Made by a program: the position numbers and the translations under genes. The notes under the pieces are model-generated. The model did not search any database and was not told the origin of the DNA. It was given only the letters and a program-made list of their open reading frames with translations. This document shows, in pieces, positions 5,971 through 11,545 of a stretch of 12,722 nucleotides of DNA. Positions within the stretch are counted from its first letter, which is position 1; each line of letters opens with the position of its first letter. This stretch comes from Streptosporangiaceae bacterium (GTDB lineage Bacteria > Actinomycetota > Actinomycetes > Streptosporangiales > Streptosporangiaceae): assembly GCA_030041195.1 (NCBI GenBank), contig JASHOI010000703.1:1-12722 (forward strand), read 5' to 3'.

Positions 5971-6904
5971 AGGTGCGCGCGGACTGCTGCTGCCCGGGGT
6001 CGGCGCTGTAGTACTCGAACGCAAGGTCGCCCCTGGTCTGGAGGTCGAGGATCAGGGCGCCCAGTTCGTTGATGATCTGCGTGGAGTGCTCCCCGGGGGA
6101 GCCGACAAGCACGTCGAACACCGTGTGGACGCCGAACAGGGAAAGAAACGGTCGGCCGAGTGTGTGCATCACGCCGCCGACGAACCCTCGCCGGACATCG
6201 AACGTGCCGAACGATATCGGGCTGTGCCCATCGGAGCGGGAATTGATGATCACGCCGGCGGTGTCGCGTCGTGCCGCGCCTCCCGCCAGGGCCACGATGC
6301 AGACGATCACCAAAATAAACCAGATGAGCGCGATGCGGGTCGAGAACGCCAGCGAGATCAGCGCAAACAGAAAAAATACGCAGGTAAAGAACAGAAGGCC
6401 GAGGCTTATGCGGCGGGAGACGTATGCGGTCAGCCCAGTGATGTCCGCGACGTTGGTCTGCTGCATGAGCGTGCTGCGTCGCTGCGTGGCGCGGCCTTTA
6501 GCCTGAGCGTAAAAGACGACGCGGGTGTCGGTCACGTAGAGAGTGCCCTGACCTCTTGATTTGCTGCGCAACTGGACCGCCGCGTACGCGCGTAGTATCC
6601 GTTCCTGGTACCCGAGCAGAATGGGTGAGCCGGGAAGCCTGGATGTGTCGGGAACCGCATTGGGCCGCTTGGGTGCGGGCACGTCCGGCCGGGTCGCCGG
6701 GGGGCGCGAACCGGTCCAGCGCTGGGTGACTGGATCACCCGCCGGCCGTGCGGCGGGCACTTGGCTTGAAGCCGCGATCGCTGGCCCCATGCCTGGCGGC
6801 GCCTTTACCTCCGGAATTACCTGCCTGTCGCCCACCGGCAGACCGCATGAATCACAGAAGGTCCAGGACGGGTCGAGTGGCTGTCTGCAATTCGAGCAGT
6901 TCAT
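5969..6904 (-). CDS. Zinc-ribbon protein with PH-like region and a two-helix membrane hairpin
   Basis: The product is 311 residues. An N-terminal zinc ribbon has C3-x2-C6-x10-C17-x2-C20, the same spacing as in the protein encoded at 3034. A Pro/Ala-rich linker runs to about residue 93. A region starting 'ERILRAYAAVQLRSKSRGQG' with 'GTLYVTDTRVVFYAQ' (about 101-160) resembles a bacterial PH/GRAM-type domain. Two adjacent membrane helices follow (about 166-188 and 191-211), interrupting that region, and a C-terminal stretch of about 100 residues resumes the fold with 'AGVIINSRSDG' and 'ISFGTFD'. Both ends should be cytosolic. The ATG at 6904 has AAAGGG about 9 bases upstream. The ATPase gene starts 13 bases after its stop, so the two form an operon. 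A role as membrane platform or recruiter for that ATPase is inferred from context only. Confidence 0.85.
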   Translation of the reverse strand: MNCSNCRQPLDPSWTFCDSCGLPVGDRQVIPEVKAPPGMGPAIAASSQVPAARPAGDPVTQRWTGSRPPATRPDVPAPKRPNAVPDTSRLPGSPILLGYQERILRAYAAVQLRSKSRGQGTLYVTDTRVVFYAQAKGRATQRRSTLMQQTNVADITGLTAYVSRRISLGLLFFTCVFFLFALISLAFSTRIALIWFILVIVCIVALAGGAARRDTAGVIINSRSDGHSPISFGTFDVRRGFVGGVMHTLGRPFLSLFGVHTVFDVLVGSPGEHSTQIINELGALILDLQTRGDLAFEYYSADPGQQQSART

Positions 6905-7061
6905 GTCGCTGTCGCCCTTTTCTCGTTGTCAGGTTCGGCGCGCTGTCGAGCGGCCGGCGGCACCGCGGCTTGCGCTCGGTACCGCCGTGGTTCTCGCTCC
7001 GTGGTCTGCTGGAGCTCGCACGCCAACCAGGCCCCCGTCGCGGCCGCGGCCGGGACAAGAT

Positions 7062-7184
7062 ATGGCGAAACCAGAAAAGAAACGCACTTATGGTGAAAGC
7101 GGGCTAACGCCTTATTCGGCCACCCCCGCGCGGGACACGGATCATGATCATCCAATGCCGAAGCACCCCCCAATCCCTCTATGA
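7062..7184 (+). CDS. Possible 40-residue small protein (doubtful)
   Basis: An ATG at 7062 opens a 40-residue frame beginning MAKPEKKRTYGESG, lysine-rich at first and Pro/His/Asp-rich later. GGGA lies 6 bases upstream. It sits in a 430-base gap with no other supported gene. There is no recognisable family or membrane segment, and the codon use is mixed, so this may be a chance frame. Confidence 0.2.
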   Translation: MAKPEKKRTYGESGLTPYSATPARDTDHDHPMPKHPPIPL

Positions 7185-7298
7185 ACTGAAAATACGCTCA
7201 CACTCAAGAACGGCGCAATGGCCCCGGCGAGAGTGCGCAGTATGGCCGTCCAGAGCAATGGATGAGTGCTTCTGGCCTCGCATATGACACCCGGACCG

Positions 7299-7328
7299 GT
7301 GCCAGGCCCGCCCCTGCCGGCATAACGT
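7299..7328 (+). promoter_or_regulatory. Predicted promoter giving a leaderless methyltransferase mRNA
   Basis: GTGCCA (7299-7304, 4 of 6 matches to TTGACA), an 18-base spacer and TAACGT (7323-7328, TAnnnT) lie 6 bases before the GTG at 7335. Transcription would start at or next to the start codon, and no properly spaced ribosome site is present. Leaderless mRNAs are common in actinomycetes. Confidence 0.45.
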
Positions 7329-7334
7329 GGTGAG

Positions 7335-8009
7335 GTGAGCCATGCGGGTACCGATTTCTGGGATCAGTTCTTCCGCCGGCGGCTAGCGTCCGGCAACGAT
7401 CTGGACTGGGAAGGCTTGTGGACCGAGCCGTTCCTGGTCTCGCTCCGGGAGGCAGGCGTACGCACGATCCTCGAGCTGGGCTGCGGAACCGGCAACGATG
7501 CCGCTCGGCTTGCCGAAGCGGGGTATTCGGTCACGGCGATCGATTGGTCTGGCGAGGCGCTTGACCAGGCGCGGACCAGGTACGGCTCGATGGTCAGCTT
7601 CGTGCTGGCGGACATGACTCAGCGGCTTCCGTTCCCGGCGGCGGCCTTTGACGCGGTCATGTCCAACGTCGCCATGCATATGTTTTCCGACCGCGTCACC
7701 CGTGCGGTCTTCGCGGAGGTTGGGCGGCTGGTCCGCCCGGGTGGGCTGTTCTTGTTTCACGTCAACGCGCTGGAGGACCGGCCGCTGCGCGGCCGCAGGC
7801 TGCCAGCGCGCGAGCTCGAGCCGGATTACGTGGTCGAGGAGTCGGGCCAGACCATGCACTTCTTCTCAGCGGAGTACCTGCGCGAACTCCTCGGGGAATG
7901 GCGGGAATTGCATCTGGACCCGGTCCAGATCCCGCACCACGAGACGGGTGAGCCGTACAAGCACGTCTGGCGCGGCATAGCACACCGCTGCGACCCGGGG
8001 AGCAACTGA
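7335..8009 (+). CDS. Class I SAM-dependent methyltransferase
   Basis: The product is 224 residues from a GTG start. SAM-binding motif I is LELGCGTGND at 46-55, the acidic end of strand 2 is AIDWS (D70), motif II-like 'VLADMTQRLPFPAAAFD' is at 90-106, and post-motif 'VRPGGLFLFHVN' follows. This is the Rossmann methyltransferase fold of the Methyltransf_11/25 type, of normal length and probably cytosolic. The substrate cannot be read; 'MHFFSAEYLRELL' near the C-terminus is common in small-molecule and thiol methyltransferase relatives. The start lacks a well-placed ribosome site but lies just after a TAnnnT box, fitting leaderless translation. Its TGA overlaps the next ATG by one base, so it is co-transcribed with the VOC protein gene. 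Confidence 0.9.
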   Translation: MSHAGTDFWDQFFRRRLASGNDLDWEGLWTEPFLVSLREAGVRTILELGCGTGNDAARLAEAGYSVTAIDWSGEALDQARTRYGSMVSFVLADMTQRLPFPAAAFDAVMSNVAMHMFSDRVTRAVFAEVGRLVRPGGLFLFHVNALEDRPLRGRRLPARELEPDYVVEESGQTMHFFSAEYLRELLGEWRELHLDPVQIPHHETGEPYKHVWRGIAHRCDPGSN

Positions 8010-8473
8010 TGGTGACCAACCGTTCGGTTCCGGCCGGCGCCGTGCTGCCGCACGTCAGCTACCGGGACGTTTCCGCGGCGTCGGCATGGCTGGCCGGCGT
8101 ATTCGGTTTCACCGAGTACTACCGGTACGGGCCGCCGGGTGCGCCCAGCGGAGCCCAGATGTACCTGGGCGACGCCTGGATCATGCTCGACACACCGGAC
8201 ACCGGCGAGAAGACGCCGGCCGAACTCGGTTACGGCACCCAGTCGCTCACCATCTTCGTCCCCGACGTCGATGCCCACTACAGCAGAGCGAAGTCGGCCG
8301 GTGCCACGATCGTGGAAGACCTTCACGAGACCATCTACGGCGAGCGCCAGTACGGTGCCCGGGACCTCGACGGCCATCACTGGCTCTTCTCCACCCACGC
8401 CCGCGACGTCGGTCCCGCCGAATGGGGCGCAACAATCACGAGCCAGCCCCGCAATCTGACCTCAGCCGGGTAA
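8009..8473 (+). CDS. VOC-superfamily (glyoxalase/bleomycin-resistance fold) protein
   Basis: The 154-residue product has the paired beta-alpha-beta-beta-beta modules of the vicinal oxygen chelate fold. The first strand is 'LPHVSYRDVSAASAWLAGVF', the second module begins 'QSLTIFVPDVDAHYSRAKSA', and the signature end is 'QYGARDLDGHHWLFSTH' at about 112-128. Family knowledge: VOC proteins include glyoxalases, dioxygenases, PhnB-like proteins and antibiotic-binding proteins. I cannot assign metal ligands with certainty or tell an enzyme from a binding protein. GGGAG lies 7 bases before the ATG at 8009, which overlaps the methyltransferase stop by one base. A shared role in modifying or detoxifying a small molecule is plausible from that pairing but is inference. 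It converges on the response regulator gene with a 16-base gap. Confidence 0.87.
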   Translation: MVTNRSVPAGAVLPHVSYRDVSAASAWLAGVFGFTEYYRYGPPGAPSGAQMYLGDAWIMLDTPDTGEKTPAELGYGTQSLTIFVPDVDAHYSRAKSAGATIVEDLHETIYGERQYGARDLDGHHWLFSTHARDVGPAEWGATITSQPRNLTSAG

Positions 8474-8489
8474 CGCTGAATCCCGGAAG

Positions 8490-9188
8490 CTAGCTCGGCT
8501 CGCGGGAGCGCGGGACGACGAGCCCCGACTCGTAGGCGGTCACGACAGCCTGCGTCCGGTCGCGCAGGCCCAGCTTGCCGAGCACCCGGCTGACGTGCGT
8601 CTTGACGGTCTCCTCGGTGACCACGAGCCGGGCCGCTATCTCCGGGTTGGACAGACCCTCGGCGATCAGCCGGAGTACCTCGGTCTCGCGCGGGGTCAGC
8701 TCGCGCAGCGCGGCCATGGCCGTCAGCGGGGTGGCCTGCCGGGGCCGGATCCGGGAGAACTCGCTGATCAGCCGGCGGGTGACGGCCGGGGCGAGCAGTG
8801 CCTCACCGGCCGCGATCACGCGCACGGCCTCGAACAGCCGTTCCGCGGTGACGTCCTTCAGCAGGAAACCGCTGGCACCGGCGCACAGCGCGTCGTAGAC
8901 GTAGTCATCCAGGTCGAATGTGGTGAGGATGAGGATGCGCGGCCCGCCCTCGCCGGGCTCGGCCAGCTGCCTGGTCGCCTCGATGCCGTCGGTGCCCGGC
9001 ATCCGCACGTCCATCAGCACCACGTCGGGACGCAGCTCGCGGCAGATCCTGACCGCCTCGCTGCCGTTGACCGCGGTGCCCACGACCTCGAAATCCGGCT
9101 GGGTGTCGAGCAGCGTCGCGAACCCGGTGCGCACCACCTGATGGTCGTCGGCCACGACGATCCTGATGAGCGGGGACGGCGCCGTCAT
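8490..9188 (-). CDS. NarL/FixJ-family response regulator
   Basis: The 232-residue product has a receiver domain (about 8-125) with the acidic pair D14-D15, phosphoacceptor D60 (VVLMDVRMPGTDG), the conserved T89 and K111 (GFLLKD). A LuxR-type helix-turn-helix follows at about 162-220 ('LTPRETEVLRLIAEGLSNPE', then 'TVKTHVSRVLGKLGLRDR'). All active-site residues are present, so it should be phosphorylated and act as a DNA-binding dimer. The ATG overlaps the stop of the histidine kinase gene by 4 bases (9185-9188), making the pair translationally coupled and the kinase its cognate partner. The likely target is the divergent promoter region at 10448-10612 that serves the ABC transporter. Confidence 0.96.
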   Translation of the reverse strand: MTAPSPLIRIVVADDHQVVRTGFATLLDTQPDFEVVGTAVNGSEAVRICRELRPDVVLMDVRMPGTDGIEATRQLAEPGEGGPRILILTTFDLDDYVYDALCAGASGFLLKDVTAERLFEAVRVIAAGEALLAPAVTRRLISEFSRIRPRQATPLTAMAALRELTPRETEVLRLIAEGLSNPEIAARLVVTEETVKTHVSRVLGKLGLRDRTQAVVTAYESGLVVPRSREPS

Positions 9189-10447
9189 GCCGCCGCGTCC
9201 GCCTTGGCGGGCAGCCTGGCCTCGACCAGAAAACCGCCGCCGGGAGCCGGGGCGGTGCGCAGCTCGCCGCCGACGGCGGCGGCGCGCTCCCGCATGCCGA
9301 GCAGGCCGTGGCCGTGCTCGGGCCGTGGCGAAGCCGGCCCGGACGGCGGACCGGGTCCGTTGTCCCTGATCCGCAGCCGGAGCTCGTCACCCGCGTAATG
9401 CAGCTCGACGTCGACGGCGGCGCCGGGCGCGTGCCGCCTGGCGTTCGTGAGCGCCTCCTGGACGATGCGGAAGGCGGCCAGCTCGACCCCGGGATCCAGC
9501 GTGGTCAGGGCGCCGTGCACGATGAGCCTGGCACCGCTGCCCGCCGCGTCCCTGGCCTCGTCCAGCAGTTCGTTGAGCTGCTGCAGGCCCGGCTGCGGCT
9601 GGCGGTCGGCCACGACGGTCTCGGTATCCTCGCGCAGCACCCCGAGCAGCCGCCGCATTTCGGTCAGCGCGGCGCGGGCGGTGTCGCCGATCGCGGACAG
9701 CCGCTGCGCGCCGGCCGCCGGCATCCCCGGCGTGGCCAGCCGGGCGGTCTCGGCCTGCACCGCGATCATGGAGATGTGGTGGGCCACCACGTCGTGCAGC
9801 TCGCGAGAGATGCGCGCGCGCTCCCCGCGTGCGGTGTGCTCGAGCAGCGTGCCGGCGATCTCCTGCTGCGTGGCGCTGTGCTGCACGGCCTGGGTGCGCG
9901 ATCGCCGGGCAGCACCGGCCCAGGCGGCCGCCGGGCCGAGCGCGGCGGCCAGGATCGCCAGCAGTCGCAATTCCATGCCGCCGAGCAGCGGGCGCGGAGG
10001 ATTGGGCGTGACGGCGAGCGCCACGGCCGTGACCAGGAAGGGCAGGACCAGCACAGCGGGCAGGACCTGTGAACCGCTGTTTCCCAGCCGGTACAGGGCA
10101 ACCACCAGCACTATCAGGCCCGGCACGGTCAGCGTCCGGAACACCAGAAGCGACAGCAGGCTCGCCGCGCCGACCGCCACTGCCGCCGCGGCCGGGTGCG
10201 TCCACAGCGCACCGAGCGGCACCGTGGTGAGCACGGTGACCAGCGCCAGGACGAGCAGCAGGAAGGCTCGCGACGGGCTCGCCGGCGTTGACGCGACCGC
10301 CGTGCTGGTCAGCGCCTCGACCACCGCGAACCCGGCCAGGGCCGCGCTGACGAGGACGGGCTCGTACCCCGCCGCCGCGATCCGCCACCGGGTGCCTGCC
10401 CGCCGGCCATGCCAGGCCCCCGGGCTCACCCTGCTTACCCAGCTCAT
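9185..10447 (-). CDS. DesK/LiaS-type membrane histidine kinase (HisKA_3)
   Basis: The 420-residue product has six hydrophobic helices (about 28-50, 60-80, 84-100, 104-118, 127-146, 158-180) with only short loops, so there is no extracellular sensor domain. The dimerisation/phosphotransfer helix follows with the phosphoacceptor H218 in 'ERARISRELHDVVAHH'. The ATPase domain has an N box (EALTNARRH, N335), G1 (DNGPGP at 362-367) and G2 (GHGLLGMRER at 379-388). It acts in the cytoplasmic membrane, autophosphorylates on His and passes the phosphate to the coupled response regulator. Start ATG 10447 has only a weak ribosome site. The lack of an ectodomain beside a transporter with a large one suggests sensing inside the membrane or through the transporter. 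Confidence 0.95.
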   Translation of the reverse strand: MSWVSRVSPGAWHGRRAGTRWRIAAAGYEPVLVSAALAGFAVVEALTSTAVASTPASPSRAFLLLVLALVTVLTTVPLGALWTHPAAAAVAVGAASLLSLLVFRTLTVPGLIVLVVALYRLGNSGSQVLPAVLVLPFLVTAVALAVTPNPPRPLLGGMELRLLAILAAALGPAAAWAGAARRSRTQAVQHSATQQEIAGTLLEHTARGERARISRELHDVVAHHISMIAVQAETARLATPGMPAAGAQRLSAIGDTARAALTEMRRLLGVLREDTETVVADRQPQPGLQQLNELLDEARDAAGSGARLIVHGALTTLDPGVELAAFRIVQEALTNARRHAPGAAVDVELHYAGDELRLRIRDNGPGPPSGPASPRPEHGHGLLGMRERAAAVGGELRTAPAPGGGFLVEARLPAKADAAA

Positions 10448-10503
10448 TCAGCCATTCTCGCTGCTGCGGCGCGCTCTGGCGTCCCTCTGGCCGGCCATCC
10501 CGC

Positions 10504-10523
10504 CATCCCCCGTGCGGGGGATG
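10504..10523. repeat. Perfect 8-bp-arm inverted repeat in the kinase/ABC divergent region
   Basis: CATCCCCC (10504-10511) and GGGGGATG (10516-10523) are exact reverse complements around GTGC. It lies in the 165-base gap between divergent genes, about 90 bases upstream of the ABC start and 57 bases upstream of the kinase start. It could be the response regulator's operator or a stable hairpin in a kinase leader. No T-run follows on either strand, so a terminator is unlikely. Confidence 0.55.
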
Positions 10524-10599
10524 CGCGGGCGGATGTCCCTCGCCCCGGCGATGGCCAAGACGGCTCCGCCGCGTGACGACCGGACTGAGTCCGAGTCCC

Positions 10600-10605
10600 T
10601 AGTCT
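10600..10605 (+). promoter_or_regulatory. Predicted -10 box for a leaderless ABC ATPase mRNA
   Basis: TAGTCT fits TAnnnT and lies 7 bases before the ATG at 10613. No good ribosome site precedes that ATG. No clear -35 is seen at 16-18 bases, as expected if an activator such as the response regulator is required. Confidence 0.4.
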
Positions 10606-10612
10606 GCCTGGC

Positions 10613-11545
10613 ATGGAAGCAACGATCGAAGTGGCCGGGCTGTGCAAGCGGTTCGGGCCGACGCTGGCGCTGGATGGGATGACCTTCACCGTCGCCCCGG
10701 GCCAGGTCACCGGCTTTGTCGGGCCGAACGGGGCCGGCAAGTCCACCACGATGCGGGTGATCCTCGGCCTGGACGCGGCCGACGAGGGCACCGCGCTGAT
10801 CGGGGGGCGGCGCTACCAGGACCTGCGGCACCCGCTGAGCCACGTCGGGTCGCTGCTGGACGCCGGCGCCCTGCAGCCAAGCCGCAGCGCCCGTAATCAT
10901 CTGCTGTGGCTGGCCCACTCGCAGGGCCTGAACGCCCGGCGGGTCGACGAGGTGGTCGAGCAGGCCGGCCTGCGGTCCGCGATCAAGCGCAGGGCGGGCG
11001 GCTATTCCCTCGGCATGCGGCAGCGGCTCGGGATCGCCGCGGCGATGCTGGGTGACCCGCCGGTCCTGATGATGGACGAGCCGTTCAACGGCATGGACCC
11101 GGAGGGCATCGTGTGGATGCGGGGGTACCTGCGGTCGCTCGCCGCCCAGGGCCGCGCCGTACTCGTGTCCAGCCACCTGATGAGCGAGCTGGAGGACACC
11201 GCCGATCATCTCGTGGTGGTCGGCCGCGGCAAGGTCATCGCCGACACCGGCGTCGCGGACCTGATCTCGGCCGCGTCCGGCGACCGGGTCGCCGTGCGCA
11301 CCACCGCGCGGACGGAGGCGATGACCGCGCTGACCCAGGCGGGCGCGACAGTGGCGGCCACGGGTCCGGACACGCTGACGGTCTCCGGGCTGACCGCGCA
11401 GCGGGTGGTGACGCTGCTCAGCGACGGTGCGGTGCCGTTCTCCGAGGTGTCCGCGCACCGCGCGACCCTGGAAGAGGCGTACATGGAACTGACCAGGGAC
11501 GCGGTCGAGTTCCGCGCAGCGGACGGCACCGGGGCGGCGCGATGA
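10613..11545 (+). CDS. ABC transporter ATP-binding protein
   Basis: The 310-residue product has Walker A GPNGAGKST at 37-45, the signature SLGMRQR at 132-138, Walker B VLMMDEP at 151-157, the D-loop 'GMD' at 160-162 and H-loop H188. The 80-residue C-terminal extension after the nucleotide-binding domain is typical of the CcmA/DrrA-like ATPases that work with ABC-2 exporters. All catalytic residues are present. It should sit on the cytosolic face of the membrane and power the permease encoded next, whose ATG overlaps its stop by 4 bases (11542-11545). Divergence from a kinase/regulator pair suggests inducible export, commonly of antimicrobial or envelope-active compounds; the actual substrate is unknown. 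Confidence 0.95.
   Translation: MEATIEVAGLCKRFGPTLALDGMTFTVAPGQVTGFVGPNGAGKSTTMRVILGLDAADEGTALIGGRRYQDLRHPLSHVGSLLDAGALQPSRSARNHLLWLAHSQGLNARRVDEVVEQAGLRSAIKRRAGGYSLGMRQRLGIAAAMLGDPPVLMMDEPFNGMDPEGIVWMRGYLRSLAAQGRAVLVSSHLMSELEDTADHLVVVGRGKVIADTGVADLISAASGDRVAVRTTARTEAMTALTQAGATVAATGPDTLTVSGLTAQRVVTLLSDGAVPFSEVSAHRATLEEAYMELTRDAVEFRAADGTGAAR

Larger units (their letters stand above)
6905..7334. other. Divergent intergenic region, AT-richer, promoters only partly resolved
   Basis: These 430 bases lie between the zinc-ribbon/PH gene (minus) and the methyltransferase gene (plus). For the minus gene, possible boxes are TTGAGT (7207 to 7202) with a weak TTCATA (7185 to 7180), and a TAnnnT-type TATCTT (7062 to 7057); neither pair is convincing. 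A 10-bp palindrome GATCATGATC is at 7142-7151 region. The plus promoter close to 7335 and a doubtful small frame at 7062 are listed separately. No tRNA or other RNA gene was seen. Confidence 0.45.

Noticed and set aside
4603..6024. Longer ATPase reading from a TTG at 6024
   Set aside because: It would overlap the upstream gene by 56 bases, while GTG 5955 has GAAGAGG at an ideal distance and lies just after the upstream stop.
5311..6072. Long plus-strand open frame opposite the ATPase gene
   Set aside because: The minus strand encodes clear Walker A and B motifs here; the plus-strand product has no recognisable domain.
6901..7173. Minus-strand frame from a TTG ending in an ATGA overlap with the zinc-ribbon/PH gene, with a hydrophobic stretch in its middle
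   Set aside because: It has no ATG or GTG start, no good ribosome site, mixed codon use and low-complexity ends. The overlap with the next start may be chance, though it would be worth a conservation check.
10504..10523. Inverted repeat considered as a rho-independent terminator
   Set aside because: No T-run follows on either strand and it sits between two divergent gene starts, where a terminator is not expected.
9308..10682. Long plus-strand open frames opposite the histidine kinase gene
   Set aside because: The minus strand carries the full set of kinase motifs (H, N, G1, G2 boxes). The plus frames are Arg/Ala/Ser-rich shadows.
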